DNA of 64,000 bases from Mycolicibacterium hodleri (GCF_025822245.1 NZ_JACKTL010000041.1:62001-126000), one strand, 5' to 3'. Counted from the stretch's first letter, positions 9,025-19,243 are shown. Numbers and translations are program-made. The notes: generated from the sequence alone by a model not told the origin.

Positions 9025-10104
9025 TCAGAACCTCGGGTGTTGCCCGACCAGCTGAGCGCGCGACATTCCCTTGCCGCCCTTGGTGACGGTACCCAGGGTC
9101 CAGCAGTCCAGGTGTCGCGCAGTCAAGATCGCCAACGCACGGTCGGTGTCCTCCGGCGCGACGATGGCGACCATGCCGATGCCCATGTTGAACGTCTTGT
9201 CCATCTCTGCGCGTTCGATCCGCCCCCGCTGGGCGATCATGGCGAACACGGGAGCGGGCGTCCACGTTCCGCGGTCCAGCTCGGCGCTCAGCCCGTTCGG
9301 GATGACTCGCTCGAGGTTGCCCGCGAGCCCGCCGCCGGTCACGTGGCAGAAGGTGCGCACCTGCGTCTCGGCGGCCAGCGCCAGGCAATCCTTGGCGTAG
9401 ATCCGCGTCGGCTCGAGTAGTTCCTCGCCGAGGGTGCGGCCGAATTCCTCGACGTGCCCGGCGAGGTTGCCGCGGTCGATCTCCAGCAGAACCTTGCGGG
9501 CCAGTGAGTATCCGTTGGAATGCAGGCCGGTCGACGCCATCGCGATGATGACGTCACCGGGCTTCACGCGATCGGGCCCGAGGACGTCGTCGGCCTCGAC
9601 CACGCCCACCCCGGTGGCGGAGATGTCGTAGTGGTCTGGCGACATCAGCCCCGGGTGCTCCGCGGTCTCGCCACCGAGAAGGGCGCAGCCGGCGATGACG
9701 CACCCGTTGGCGATGCCCGAGACGATCTCGGCGACGCGTTCGGGTACGGTGCGGCCGACGGCGATGTAGTCCTGCAGGAACAGCGGCTCAGCCCCACAGA
9801 CGACGAGGTCGTCGACGACCATCGCCACCAGGTCGAGGCCGACGGTGTCGTGCTTGTCCATGGCCTGCGCGATGGCCAACTTGGTGCCGACGCCGTCGGT
9901 GGACGAGGCCAGCAGCGGCTCGCGGTATCCCCCGCGCAGGGCGAACAACCCGGCGAACCCGCCGAGCCCTCCTCGCACCTCCGGTCGAGTCGCCTTCGCC
10001 GCCCACGGCTTGAACAGTTCGACCGCGCGGTCACCCGCCTCGATGTCCACCCCCGCAGATGCGTAGGAGGCGATGCTGTCGTCGGGCCGCTGATCCTCGC
10101 TCAT
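9025..10104 (-). CDS. purM: Phosphoribosylformylglycinamidine cyclo-ligase PurM
   Basis: This 359-aa enzyme closes the imidazole ring of AIR in step five of purine synthesis, using ATP. Family landmarks are STDGVGTKLAIA near residue 70, the AMVVDDLVVCGAEPLF segment, GGETAEHPG and VTGGGLAGNLER. Length is normal. TACCCT lies 8 nt upstream of the ATG, so the transcript may be leaderless. It is the first of eight pur genes on the minus strand in this window. Confidence 0.97.
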   Translation of the reverse strand: MSEDQRPDDSIASYASAGVDIEAGDRAVELFKPWAAKATRPEVRGGLGGFAGLFALRGGYREPLLASSTDGVGTKLAIAQAMDKHDTVGLDLVAMVVDDLVVCGAEPLFLQDYIAVGRTVPERVAEIVSGIANGCVIAGCALLGGETAEHPGLMSPDHYDISATGVGVVEADDVLGPDRVKPGDVIIAMASTGLHSNGYSLARKVLLEIDRGNLAGHVEEFGRTLGEELLEPTRIYAKDCLALAAETQVRTFCHVTGGGLAGNLERVIPNGLSAELDRGTWTPAPVFAMIAQRGRIERAEMDKTFNMGIGMVAIVAPEDTDRALAILTARHLDCWTLGTVTKGGKGMSRAQLVGQHPRF

Positions 10105-10112
10105 CGGGTATG

Positions 10113-10118
10113 AGGGTA
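10113..10118 (-). promoter_or_regulatory. -10 element of purM
   Basis: TACCCT on the minus strand ends 8 nt before the purM ATG. It is flanked upstream by the short inverted repeat GGTAC/GTACC. Confidence 0.45.
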
Positions 10119-10172
10119 CCGGTCGTACCGATCGCGGCGCACATTCCGGGACGGGTGTGACACGCTGCCCCC

Positions 10173-10610
10173 ATGAACACCCTTCGTGGTCTGGTCACCG
10201 CCGCCGTCTTCGCGGTGACCGCGGCGTCTCTTGGTTCGGCCGCGACGGCGTCGGCCACCCCGAGCACGGGAGTGGAGGCCAGGATCCTGTCGCAGGCCAC
10301 CGTGAACGGCCACGACTACATCACCAAGGAGATCACCATCGCGCCGGGCGGCAGCACCGGGTGGCATTGGCATCCCGGCCGAATCTTCGGCGTCATCCGG
10401 TCGGGCACGCTGACCCACGACTTCGCCGACTGCTCGGTCGACGGCATCTACTCGGCCGGCGCGCCCATCACCGAGGGCAGCGGCCCGGACCACGTTCACG
10501 TCGGCCGCAACCTTGGCTCCGAGCCCGTCGTGATGTGGGTTCTCTACATCGACGACGCAGGCGCACCGCTGGCGGTCGACGCGCCAAACCCCGGGTGTCC
10601 GTTTGAATAG
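10173..10610 (+). CDS. Secreted cupin-domain protein
   Basis: This 145-aa protein has a Sec signal peptide (MNTLRGLVTAAVFAV..., cleavage likely after ATASA near residue 29) and a single cupin domain with metal-binding residues in GSTGWHWHPG and, later, DHVHVGRN. It is therefore an exported small beta-barrel protein, probably metal-binding, of unknown substrate. It diverges from purM with a 68-bp gap. Confidence 0.8.
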   Translation: MNTLRGLVTAAVFAVTAASLGSAATASATPSTGVEARILSQATVNGHDYITKEITIAPGGSTGWHWHPGRIFGVIRSGTLTHDFADCSVDGIYSAGAPITEGSGPDHVHVGRNLGSEPVVMWVLYIDDAGAPLAVDAPNPGCPFE

Positions 10611-10683
10611 GTCGCTTCGCGGACATCTGTATCGGTGACTGCTCCGAATACCTCGGTAGTGGACACCGACGGACGGAGGCTAG

Positions 10684-11661
10684 ATGTCGGACGTTGAGTC
10701 GCGCCGCTCACTGGTGACGGGGGCAACCGGGTACATCGGCGGGCATCTCGCCGCGCTCCTGGTGGAGCAAGGGCAGACCGTGCGGGCGATGGCCCGCACG
10801 CCGGAGAAGCTGGACGACGCGCCCTGGCGCGACGGTGCCGAGGTGGTGCGCGGCGACCTGGGCGACCCCGATTCCCTGACGGCCGCGTTCGACGGGGTCG
10901 ACGTCGTCTACTACCTCGTTCACTCGATGGGCACCTCGCGCGACTTCGTCAGCGAAGAGGAGAAGGCCGCGCACAACGTGGTCGCCGCCGCCGAGAAGGC
11001 CGGCGTACGCCGCATCGTCTATCTCTCGGGCCTGCATCCCAAGGGCGAGTTGTCCCGCCACCTACGGTCGCGAAACAAGGTCGGCGAAGTCCTCATGGCA
11101 TCGTCGGTGGAGGCGGTGGTTCTGCAGGCCGGCATCGTCATCGGGTCAGGATCGGCGTCCTTCGAGATGGTGCGCCACCTGACCGACCGACTGCCGGTGA
11201 TGACCACCCCGAAGTGGGTGCGCAACAAGATTCAGCCGATCTCGATCGACGACGCCCTGTACTACCTCTCCGAGGCGGCCGACGCGCCGATTCCGACGTC
11301 GCGGACCTTCGACATCGGATGCCCGGACGTTCTGGAGTACGCCGACGCGATGCAGATCTACGCCGAGGAGGCCGGCCTGCGCAGGCGGATCATCGTGGCG
11401 CTGCCCCTGCTGACCCCGAGCATCGCGAGCTGGTGGGTGGGCTTGGTGACGCCGATTCCATCGGGGTTGGCCCGCCCGCTGGTGGAGTCCCTCGAGCACG
11501 ACGCGGTCATGTCGGAACACGACATCGACGACGTCATCCCGCCGCCACCCGGTGGCCTGACGAGCTACCGGGACTCGGTGCGGCGCGCGCTGGAAGGCGA
11601 CGGGACGACGGGCAAGGGCCGTCGCCACCTGATCCGCTTCAGTTCGACTGCGCCGCAGTAA
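10684..11661 (+). CDS. NAD(P)-binding atypical SDR (NmrA-like)
   Basis: This 325-aa protein begins with a Rossmann loop TGATGYIGGHL and has VVYYLVHSMG and IVYLSGLHP segments typical of atypical extended SDRs that bind NAD(P) (COG0702). Many mycobacterial members carry a further C-terminal DUF2867 domain, which is absent here. GGAGG lies four bases upstream of the ATG. Substrate unknown. Confidence 0.82.
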   Translation: MSDVESRRSLVTGATGYIGGHLAALLVEQGQTVRAMARTPEKLDDAPWRDGAEVVRGDLGDPDSLTAAFDGVDVVYYLVHSMGTSRDFVSEEEKAAHNVVAAAEKAGVRRIVYLSGLHPKGELSRHLRSRNKVGEVLMASSVEAVVLQAGIVIGSGSASFEMVRHLTDRLPVMTTPKWVRNKIQPISIDDALYYLSEAADAPIPTSRTFDIGCPDVLEYADAMQIYAEEAGLRRRIIVALPLLTPSIASWWVGLVTPIPSGLARPLVESLEHDAVMSEHDIDDVIPPPPGGLTSYRDSVRRALEGDGTTGKGRRHLIRFSSTAPQ

Positions 11662-11690
11662 CTTTCACGGACGTCGTGACGGCGGAGCCG

Positions 11691-13238
11691 TCAGGGACGA
11701 CGCAGCGCCGAGGCATTGTCGTTTTCGGACTGCACACCGGTGCGGGCCGCGTTGGCCAGCATGTGCTCGATGACGTTCTTGCCAAGGGCGGACTCGCTGG
11801 GCAGTTCGATCGGGTACTCCCCGTCGAAGCATGCCGAGCACAACCGGGACGCGGGCTGCTCGGTCGCTGCGATCATGCCCTGGTGCGAGATGTAGTTCAG
11901 GCTGTCGGCGCCGATGGCCCGGCGGACGGCGTCGAGCATCTCGTCCTCGTTTGCACCGGCATTGGACGCGTTGGCGATCAGCTCTGCGGGCGTGGCGAAG
12001 TCGATGCCGTAGAAGCACGGCCACTTCACCGGCGGGGAGGCGATGCGCACGTGTACCTCGAGGGCGCCGGCCTCCCGGAGCATCCTGATCAGCGCACGCT
12101 GAGTGTTGCCGCGAACGATCGAATCGTCGACGACGATCAGCCGCTTGCCGCGGATGACTTCCTTGAGCGGGTTGAGCTTCAACCGGATGCCGAGTTGGCG
12201 GATGGTCTGGGACGGCTGGATGAACGTGCGGCCGACGTAGGCGTTCTTCATCAGGCCTTGCCCGAACGGGATGCCGGATTCCTGCGCGTAGCCGACGGCG
12301 GCAGGGGTGCCAGACTCTGGCACCCCGATCACCAGGTCGCCGTCGACGGGAGACTCGCGGGCCAGCCGCCGGCCGATGTCGACGCGAGTGGCGTGCACCG
12401 AACGACCGCCGATGACGCTGTCGGGCCGGGCCAGGTAGACGTACTCGAACACGCAACCCTTGGGCGTCGGGTTGGCGAAGCGGGTGGAACGGACGCCGTC
12501 GGCGTCGATGGCCAACAGCTCGCCGGGCTCGATGTCACGCACGAACGCGGCGCCGACGATGTCGAGTGCTGCCGTCTCGGAGGCCACCACCCAGCCGCGG
12601 TCCAGCCGGCCGAGGGACAGCGGCCGCACGCCGTGCGGGTCACGGGCGGCGTAGAGCGTGTTCTCGTCCATGAAGGTCAAGCAGAACGCGCCGCGAACGG
12701 TCGGCAACAATTCCAGCGCGGCTTGCTCCAGCGTGGCGTCCGCGGCGCCGTGCGCCAGCAGTGCGCCGAGGATGTCGGAGTCCGTCGTGGCGGCGGTGGC
12801 GCCGCGCATGTCGGTCAGTCCGGCCTCCCGGGCGCGGGCGGCGAGTTCGGTGGTGTTGACCAGGTTTCCGTTGTGGCCGAGCGCCACGCCGGTGCCTGCC
12901 GCGGTGTTCCGGAACACCGGCTGGGCGTTCTCCCACGTCGTCGACCCGGTGGTGGAGTAGCGGCAGTGGCCGATCGCGACGTGGCCTTCCATCGCCGCAA
13001 GCGTCTGCTCGTCGAACACCTGGCTGACGAGTCCGAGATCCTTGAACACCAGCACCTGCGAGCCGTCGGCGACGGCGATGCCCGCCGCTTCCTGGCCTCT
13101 GTGCTGCAGGGCATACAGGCCGTAGTACGAGAGCTTGGCCACATCCTCGCCGGGGGCCCAGACGCCGAAGACGCCACACTCTTCCTTGGGCTCGTTCTCG
13201 AAGTCGGTGTCCGTCTGCTCGATCTGCTCGGCGGTCAC
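11691..13238 (-). CDS. purF: Amidophosphoribosyltransferase PurF
   Basis: This 515-aa enzyme catalyses the first committed step of purine synthesis, from PRPP and glutamine. The nucleophile is Cys21 (EECGVFG) after a 20-residue propeptide that is removed on maturation. The C-terminal half has the PRPP loop VVDDSIVRGNT. Cysteines in KWPCFYGIDF and RLCSACFDG are those that bind the 4Fe-4S cluster in Bacillus-type PurF. The GTG start has GGGAG upstream; a TAGACT -10 lies about 39 nt upstream. Confidence 0.97.
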   Translation of the reverse strand: MTAEQIEQTDTDFENEPKEECGVFGVWAPGEDVAKLSYYGLYALQHRGQEAAGIAVADGSQVLVFKDLGLVSQVFDEQTLAAMEGHVAIGHCRYSTTGSTTWENAQPVFRNTAAGTGVALGHNGNLVNTTELAARAREAGLTDMRGATAATTDSDILGALLAHGAADATLEQAALELLPTVRGAFCLTFMDENTLYAARDPHGVRPLSLGRLDRGWVVASETAALDIVGAAFVRDIEPGELLAIDADGVRSTRFANPTPKGCVFEYVYLARPDSVIGGRSVHATRVDIGRRLARESPVDGDLVIGVPESGTPAAVGYAQESGIPFGQGLMKNAYVGRTFIQPSQTIRQLGIRLKLNPLKEVIRGKRLIVVDDSIVRGNTQRALIRMLREAGALEVHVRIASPPVKWPCFYGIDFATPAELIANASNAGANEDEMLDAVRRAIGADSLNYISHQGMIAATEQPASRLCSACFDGEYPIELPSESALGKNVIEHMLANAARTGVQSENDNASALRRP

Positions 13239-13381
13239 GATCAGTGTGCTCCCTGGGGGCTGTGGGTGACGGGCTTCAGTCTACGGTCAACTGCTGTCGA
13301 AGGTGGAATCGAAGCGCGGTGAGTGCGAACTCTTCAACAACGAGTAGTGGCCGCGCATTTCTCGACGGAGGTGGGACCCGA

Positions 13382-14668
13382 GTGCAACCCGACGACGAAT
13401 CGCCCCCGAGCTGGAGCCTGGCCACCCGGATCGCGTTCCGCTTCTGTGTCGTCTACTTCGGGTTGTTCTGCCTTACGTTCGCGCAGATCACGTTTGCCTA
13501 TGCCGGGGTGGTGGCCCGTCTGCTGCCCGACGGCGCCGTCATCTGGCAGATGGTGGCCCTGGAACCGGTCACCCGCTGGTTCGGTCGCACGGCGCTCGGC
13601 GTCGATGCGGTCCTGACACCCGGCTCCGGTAGTGGCGACCAAGCCGCCATCTGGGTGTACGTCGCGTTCCTCGTGGCAGTGTCGGTGCTCGTCACGGTGG
13701 TGTGGTCGGTGCTGGACCGGCGGCGCCGGTGCCATCCACGGCTGGCGGCCTGGTTCGCGGTGTTCCTGCGCCTGTGCCTGGGTGGGCAGATGCTGTTCTA
13801 CGGCTTCGCCAAGGTCATCCCGACCCAGATGCCGTCGCCAGCCCTGTCGGCGCTGATCGAGCCGTTCGGAAACCTCAGTCCGATGGCGGTGTTGTGGCTC
13901 CAGGTCGGCACCTCCCACCCCTACGAGATCGCGCTCGGTGCGGTCGAGGTGCTCGCCGGGGTGCTGTTGTTCGTCCCAAGGACGGCGACGTTGGGCGCGC
14001 TGGTGAGCCTGGCCGCCACGGCACAGATCTTCTTGCTGAACATGACCTACGGCGTGCCCGTGAAGATCTTGTCGTTCCACCTGCTGTTGGTGAGTGCACT
14101 CCTGGTGGCGCCCAAGGCACGACGGGTCGTCGACGCGCTGGTGCTGGGCCGTGGCGTGGGCCCGGAGGTTCGGCCCCCGCTCTTCGGCTCGCCACGCGGC
14201 AACCGCCTGGCCACCGTGGCCCAGGTGCTCCTCGGGGTGTGGGTGGTGGTCGGGTGCCTGGTACTCAGCCTGCAGAGCTGGCGCGACTTCGGTGACGGGC
14301 GCCCCAAGCCGGACCTGTACGGCATCTGGCGGGTTACCGGATTCTCGGTCGACGGCACGCCTCGCCCTCCCCTGCTCGACGACGAAGTCCGTTGGCAGAG
14401 GCTGGTGTTCGATCGACCAGGGGTCGTCACCTACCAGTCGATGAACGGTGACCTGGTCGACGTCCCGGCCGACACGACGGCCGGCACCCTGACGCTGCCG
14501 GACGACGGTGGCTCGTTCGCCGTCGACCGCTCGGGCGATCGTCTGCGCCTGACCGGCCGGTGGCGGGACGAGCCCGTGACGATCACCCTCGAGCGGCAGC
14601 CCCTGGAGGACTTCACCCTGCGCAGCCGCGGTTTTCACTGGGTGCAGGAGGCGCCGTTCTTCGGTTAG
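13382..14668 (+). CDS. DoxX-like integral membrane protein
   Basis: This 428-aa protein has about six or seven hydrophobic segments (near residues 20-40, 85-105, 125-145, 175-195, 200-220 and 285-305) with DoxX-like GGQMLFYGFAKV, followed by a C-terminal soluble domain of about 100 residues rich in beta strands (DLYGIWRVTGFSVDG). GGAGG lies 10 bases upstream of the GTG start. The 3 prime end overlaps the convergent sterol-carrier gene by 4 bp. Function unknown. Confidence 0.7.
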   Translation: MQPDDESPPSWSLATRIAFRFCVVYFGLFCLTFAQITFAYAGVVARLLPDGAVIWQMVALEPVTRWFGRTALGVDAVLTPGSGSGDQAAIWVYVAFLVAVSVLVTVVWSVLDRRRRCHPRLAAWFAVFLRLCLGGQMLFYGFAKVIPTQMPSPALSALIEPFGNLSPMAVLWLQVGTSHPYEIALGAVEVLAGVLLFVPRTATLGALVSLAATAQIFLLNMTYGVPVKILSFHLLLVSALLVAPKARRVVDALVLGRGVGPEVRPPLFGSPRGNRLATVAQVLLGVWVVVGCLVLSLQSWRDFGDGRPKPDLYGIWRVTGFSVDGTPRPPLLDDEVRWQRLVFDRPGVVTYQSMNGDLVDVPADTTAGTLTLPDDGGSFAVDRSGDRLRLTGRWRDEPVTITLERQPLEDFTLRSRGFHWVQEAPFFG

Positions 14669-15057
14669 GGCGCGAGGGGGACGACGGGTAGCCAGTCGGC
14701 GATCTCCCCGGCCCGCGACCCCGACGACTGCAACGTCCCGTTGGCGAGCGCGTCGGAAATCGTGAGCAGACCCGTGGCCAACCGGAGCCAGGTTCGTGGA
14801 TCCGTCTCCACCACGTTGGGTGGATTGCCGCGCGTGTGCGCCAAGCCCGAGATGCACTGCACCGCAACGAAAGGCGGTACCCGCACCTCCACGCTGGCAC
14901 CCGGCGCCTGCGCGGCGAGCGTCCTGGCAGTCAGGCGCACCGCGTCGGCGATGAGGCTGCGTTCCGGTGGAGCGGCGGTGTCGTCGCGCAGCCAGTCCGC
15001 GACCGCCGACACGGCGTCGCGGGTCTTCGTCGGATCCGCAATGCGACGGGCGGCCAT
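14665..15057 (-). CDS. Sterol carrier family protein (Rv0807-like)
   Basis: This 130-aa protein belongs to the actinobacterial sterol-carrier (MDMPI/SCP-like) family that lies between purF and purL in mycobacteria. It has an Arg/Thr-rich start, VEVRVPPFVAVQCISG and GNPPNVVETDPRTWLRLATG, the latter typical of the family. Lipid or sterol binding is inferred from the fold name only. It starts 16 bp from the divergent MCE gene, so the two may share control. Confidence 0.75.
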   Translation of the reverse strand: MAARRIADPTKTRDAVSAVADWLRDDTAAPPERSLIADAVRLTARTLAAQAPGASVEVRVPPFVAVQCISGLAHTRGNPPNVVETDPRTWLRLATGLLTISDALANGTLQSSGSRAGEIADWLPVVPLAP

Positions 15058-15061
15058 ACCC

Positions 15062-15067
15062 TAGTCT
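15062..15067 (+). promoter_or_regulatory. -10 element of the MCE gene
   Basis: TAGTCT ends 6 nt before the ATG at 15074. It lies within the 16-bp gap between two divergent genes. Confidence 0.5.
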
Positions 15068-15073
15068 CCCAGA

Positions 15074-16279
15074 ATGGCCTTCGACCGCCACCGGCCGCCA
15101 TACCGGCTGGCGGGCGCGCTGTTGGTGGTCATCGTCGTGCTCTTCGGGGTGCTGCTGTCCAAGCAGTACCGCGGCGACTTCGTCGGACGGACCACACTCG
15201 TGGTGACCTCGGACCGGGCTGGCCTCGTCGTCGACCCCGGGTCGAAGGTCACCCTCAACGGCGTAGAGATCGGTCGGGTCGCCGCCATCGACACCACCGA
15301 CCTCGACGGCCGCGAGCGGGCGATGATCGCGCTCGAGGTGAGGGACGACTACCTGCCGTCGATACCGTCCAACGTTCTCGCCGACGTCCGGGCCAGCACC
15401 GTGTTCGGCAACAAGTACGTGTCGCTCACGTCACCGAATCACCCCTCTGTGGAACGCATTTCGCCTGGCACGGCGATCCCCGCCCAATCGGTCACCACGG
15501 AGTTCGACACCCTCTTCGAGACCGTCACGTCGATGGCGGGCATGCTCGACCCGATCAAGCTAAACCAGACGCTGACGGCCACGGCGCATGCCCTGAGCGG
15601 CCTCGGCACCCGATTCGGCGAGTCGCTCTCCGACGCCAACGTGATCCTCGACGACCTGAACCCGCGGTGGCCGCGGCTCCGCGAGGACGTCGCGCTCACC
15701 GCGGAGCTGCTCGACGTGTATGCCGACGCCGCGCCGGACCTCGTCGACGGGCTCGAGGCGGCGGTGACGACGGCCCGCTCGCTCAACGCACGACGCGGCG
15801 ACGTGGACGCCGCGTTGATGGCCGCGATCGGTTTCGCGGACGCGGCGGCAGATCCGCTGGAACGGGCGGGGCCCTTCGTGATTCGGAGTGCAGCGGATCT
15901 GCTGCCGACCACCGCCTTGCTCGACGACTATCGCGGCATGATTCTGTGCACCCTGCGCAACTATCACGACGTGGGGCCGCGGATCGCCTCGTCGCTCGGC
16001 GGTGACAACGGGTATTCGCTGGCCGCGTTCGGAACGGTGATGGGGGCGGGCAACCCGTACGTCTATCCCGACAACCTGCCGCGGATCAACGCCCATGGCG
16101 GCCCCGAGGGTCGGCCGGGATGCTGGCAGAAGGTGACCTACGACCTGTGGCCGCACCCGTACCTGGTGATGGACACCGGGTTCAGCCTTGCGCCGTACAA
16201 CCACGTCGAGTTGGGTCAGCCCCTCGCCGTCGACCACGTATGGGGCCGTCAGATCGGCGAATCGACCATCAACCCCTGA
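15074..16279 (+). CDS. Orphan MCE-family protein (MceA-like)
   Basis: This 401-aa protein has one N-terminal transmembrane helix (about residues 12-30), an MlaD/MCE domain (about 38-115, with VVDPGSKVTLNGVEIG) and a helical MCE C-terminal region ending with YDLWPHPYLVMDTG, as in MceA proteins. MCE proteins form periplasmic lipid-transfer tunnels with YrbE permeases, normally encoded in six-gene mce clusters; here no other mce or yrbE gene is present. It may serve a cluster elsewhere or act with a different partner. The 3 prime 31 bp overlap the convergent CPBP gene. Confidence 0.85.
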   Translation: MAFDRHRPPYRLAGALLVVIVVLFGVLLSKQYRGDFVGRTTLVVTSDRAGLVVDPGSKVTLNGVEIGRVAAIDTTDLDGRERAMIALEVRDDYLPSIPSNVLADVRASTVFGNKYVSLTSPNHPSVERISPGTAIPAQSVTTEFDTLFETVTSMAGMLDPIKLNQTLTATAHALSGLGTRFGESLSDANVILDDLNPRWPRLREDVALTAELLDVYADAAPDLVDGLEAAVTTARSLNARRGDVDAALMAAIGFADAAADPLERAGPFVIRSAADLLPTTALLDDYRGMILCTLRNYHDVGPRIASSLGGDNGYSLAAFGTVMGAGNPYVYPDNLPRINAHGGPEGRPGCWQKVTYDLWPHPYLVMDTGFSLAPYNHVELGQPLAVDHVWGRQIGESTINP

Positions 16280-16890
16280 CGCTGGACGACCAACGCCGCC
16301 ACGGCTCCGGCTTCGTTGACCGCGAGATGTGCGAGCATCGGCGCGACGAGACTTCCAGACCGGTCGTAGAGCCACCCGAACACCCAGCCGGCCACCCCAG
16401 TCACGGCGACGGTGCCGACCACGGTCTCACCCGCTCCCCGCGCGTCGGCGACGTGCGAGAGTCCGAATGCCACCGCTTGCAGGATGCGTCCCCACCGCGG
16501 CCCGAAGGACTGTGCCGCAACGGTTCCCAACGCGGCCCGGAACGCGGTCTCCTCGGACCAGACCGTGCCGATCGGGATGCGCACCAGCAGCCATTCCGCG
16601 ACCGGTTCGGGCATGCTCCGTTTTCTCATGCCCACGCGGACGGCGGGGACGACCGTGGCCGACGCCACCGCCACGGCCACCGCACCCGCGGCCGACAGGC
16701 CGAGCCGTCCGCCGGACCTCGACGCGGGCGGTCGCAGACCGAGTGGGGCGTCGGTCCACCGGACGAGGACCGCGCCGAGCGCGGCGTGCACGGGTGTCGC
16801 CCACCGCGTCGGCAACCGCGGGGCGACCAGACCGCTCCAGCCCACCAGTGCAGCCGCCAACGTCAGAACACGAAGTCGACTGGGTCGCAT
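16249..16890 (-). CDS. CPBP-family intramembrane metalloprotease
   Basis: This 213-aa membrane protein has the CPBP (Abi) motifs: EETAFR (motif 1, EExxxR) near residue 113, FGLSH (motif 2) and HLAVNEAG (motif 3). These are the zinc-binding and catalytic residues of CAAX/Rce1-type intramembrane proteases. Bacterial members process peptides or act in stress and immunity; the substrate here is unknown. It precedes purL on the minus strand only in map order, since it lies downstream of it. Confidence 0.85.
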   Translation of the reverse strand: MRPSRLRVLTLAAALVGWSGLVAPRLPTRWATPVHAALGAVLVRWTDAPLGLRPPASRSGGRLGLSAAGAVAVAVASATVVPAVRVGMRKRSMPEPVAEWLLVRIPIGTVWSEETAFRAALGTVAAQSFGPRWGRILQAVAFGLSHVADARGAGETVVGTVAVTGVAGWVFGWLYDRSGSLVAPMLAHLAVNEAGAVAALVVQRQGLMVDSPI

Positions 16891-16933
16891 CGATGTTCGT
16901 TGCCGGCGCCGGTCAGTGTCGAGGTGTCGCCAC

Positions 16934-19231
16934 TCACCCGAACAGTCCGGGAAGCACGCTCTCCGACGTGCGGCGCAGTTCGTCGAGACTCACGGTGAAC
17001 TGACCTTGGACCTCAATGGACTCGCTGCCCTCGTCGACCACGCCGATGCGCTCGGCCGGCAGTCCGCGCGCCTCGCACATGGCGCGGAATCTGCTCTCCT
17101 CGGTGCGCGGAACGGCGACGAGCACCCGTCCGGCGGACTCGGAGAACAGCGTGACGAAGGGATCGGCACCCTCGGGAAGGATGAGCCGGCAACCCGTTTC
17201 GCCCGCCAGCGCGGATTCGAGGACCGCCTGGATGAGCCCGCCCTCGGACAGGTCGTGGGCCGCGGAGATCAGACCGTCGCGTGATGCCGACACCAGGACT
17301 TCGGCAAGCAGCCGTTCACGCGCCAGGTCCACCTTGGGCGGCACACCGCCCAGGTGGTCCGCGGTGACCTGAGCCCAGACCGAACCGTCGAACTCGTCGT
17401 GGGTGTCACCCAGCAGGATCAACGTCTCGCCGGGTTCGGTGCCGAAGGCCGTGGGGACCCGTCGCCTGACGTCCTCGAGGACGCCTAGCACGCCGACGAC
17501 CGGGGTCGGAAGGATCGGGGTGGTCCCGGTCTGGTTGTAGAAGCTCACGTTGCCGCCGGTGACCGGAATGCCAAGGGCCGCACAGCCATCCGCGAGTCCG
17601 CGGACGGCCTGGGAGAACTGCCACATCACGCCGGGGTCTTCCGGCGAGCCGAAGTTCAGGCAGTTGGTGACGGCGAGCGGCGAGGCACCGGTGACCGCCA
17701 CGTTGCGGTAGGCCTCGGCCAGGGCCAACTGGGCGCCGGTGTACGGGTCGAGGAACGTGTAGCGGCCCGACGCGTCGGTGGAGATGGCCACACCGCGACC
17801 GGTCTCCTCGTCGATGCGCAGCACTCCACCGTCGGCGTGCTCGGCGAGCACGGTGTTGCCCCGGACGTAGCGGTCGTACTGCTCGGTGATGAATGCGCGG
17901 CTGCACAGATGGGGGCTGCCAAGGAGTTTCAGCAGCGTTTCGCGCAACTCGTCGCCGGTGGACGGGCGCGGGATCGACGCCGACGTGTCGGCGTTGAGGG
18001 CGTCCTGGGTGTCCGGCCGCTCGACGGGGCGCTCGTACACCGGGCCCTCGTGCGCCACGGTCCTCGGGGGCACGTCGACGACGGTCTCGCCGTTCCAGGT
18101 GATCTGCAGCCGGTCGCCGTCGGTCACCTCGCCGATCACGGTGGCCAGCACCTCCCACTTGCGGCAGACCGCCATGAACGCGTCCACGTTCTCCGGCGCC
18201 ACCACCGCGCACATGCGTTCCTGTGACTCGCTGGACAACACCTCGGCGGGGGTCATGAACTTGGCCCGCAGCGGCACCTTGTCCAGTTCGATCGCCATGC
18301 CGCCGTCGCCGGCAGAGGCGAGTTCGGAGGTGGCACACGACAATCCGGCCCCGCCAAGGTCCTGAATGCCGATCACCAGGCCCGCGGCGTACAGCTCGAG
18401 ACAGCACTCGATGAGCACCTTCTCCATGAAGGGGTCACCGACCTGGACCGACGGCAGCTTCTTGCGGCCGGGCCCGTCGCCCTCGTCGCCGCCGAAGGTC
18501 TCCGACGCGAGCACCGAGACACCACCGATGCCGTCGAGTCCGGTACGGGCTCCGAACAGGATGATCTTGTTGCCGGTACCCGACGCGAACGCCAGATGCA
18601 GGTCCTCCTTGCGGAGCACGCCGACGCACAGCGCGTTCACCAGCGGGTTGCCCGCATACGAGGGGTCGAAGATGGTCTCGCCGCCGATGTTGGGCAGGCC
18701 GAGGGAGTTGCCGTAGCCGCCGACGCCGCGCACGACGCCGTCGAGCACCCGCCGGGTGTCGGGCGCGTCGGCAGGCCCGAAGCGCAGCTGGTCCATCACC
18801 GCGACCGGGCGGGCGCCCATGGCCATGATGTCGCGGACGATGCCGCCGACGCCGGTGGCGGCGCCCTGGTACGGCTCGACGTAGGACGGGTGATTGTGGG
18901 ACTCGACCTTGAAGGTCACCGCCCACCCGTCGCCGATGTCGACCACGCCGGCGTTCTCGCCGATGCCGGCCAGCATGCCGGCCCGCATCTCGTCGGTCGT
19001 CGTCTCACCGAAGTAGCGCAGGTGCACCTTGGAGGACTTGTAGGAGCAGTGCTCGCTCCACATCACCGAGTACATGGCCAGTTCGGCGTCGGTGGGCCGA
19101 CGGCCGAGAATGCCACGAATCCGCTGGTACTCGTCGTCCTTCAGGCCGAGCTCGCGGAACGGCTGCGGCTGATCGGGGGTAGTAGAGGCTTGCTCGACAC
19201 TGTCCACTTCGTGGGAGTACGCGGATGTCAC
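16934..19231 (-). CDS. purL: Phosphoribosylformylglycinamidine synthase PurL
   Basis: This 765-aa enzyme is the small-type PurL subunit, which works with PurQ (glutaminase) and PurS; both are encoded at 28.7-29.6 kb. Landmarks are the N-terminal [42 protein letters not shown] and [14 protein letters not shown] start was taken, with TAAACT 6 nt upstream on the minus strand, which suggests leaderless translation. The antiporter gene ends only 9 bp upstream. Confidence 0.97.
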   Translation of the reverse strand: MTSAYSHEVDSVEQASTTPDQPQPFRELGLKDDEYQRIRGILGRRPTDAELAMYSVMWSEHCSYKSSKVHLRYFGETTTDEMRAGMLAGIGENAGVVDIGDGWAVTFKVESHNHPSYVEPYQGAATGVGGIVRDIMAMGARPVAVMDQLRFGPADAPDTRRVLDGVVRGVGGYGNSLGLPNIGGETIFDPSYAGNPLVNALCVGVLRKEDLHLAFASGTGNKIILFGARTGLDGIGGVSVLASETFGGDEGDGPGRKKLPSVQVGDPFMEKVLIECCLELYAAGLVIGIQDLGGAGLSCATSELASAGDGGMAIELDKVPLRAKFMTPAEVLSSESQERMCAVVAPENVDAFMAVCRKWEVLATVIGEVTDGDRLQITWNGETVVDVPPRTVAHEGPVYERPVERPDTQDALNADTSASIPRPSTGDELRETLLKLLGSPHLCSRAFITEQYDRYVRGNTVLAEHADGGVLRIDEETGRGVAISTDASGRYTFLDPYTGAQLALAEAYRNVAVTGASPLAVTNCLNFGSPEDPGVMWQFSQAVRGLADGCAALGIPVTGGNVSFYNQTGTTPILPTPVVGVLGVLEDVRRRVPTAFGTEPGETLILLGDTHDEFDGSVWAQVTADHLGGVPPKVDLARERLLAEVLVSASRDGLISAAHDLSEGGLIQAVLESALAGETGCRLILPEGADPFVTLFSESAGRVLVAVPRTEESRFRAMCEARGLPAERIGVVDEGSESIEVQGQFTVSLDELRRTSESVLPGLFG

Positions 19232-19237
19232 CTCAGT

Positions 19238-19243
19238 AGTTTA
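19238..19243 (-). promoter_or_regulatory. -10 element of purL
   Basis: TAAACT ends 6 nt before the purL GTG and overlaps the stop region of the antiporter gene. Confidence 0.5.

Noticed and set aside
11214..13322. A 702-codon plus-strand frame antisense to purF
   Set aside because: Shadow of purF on the opposite strand.
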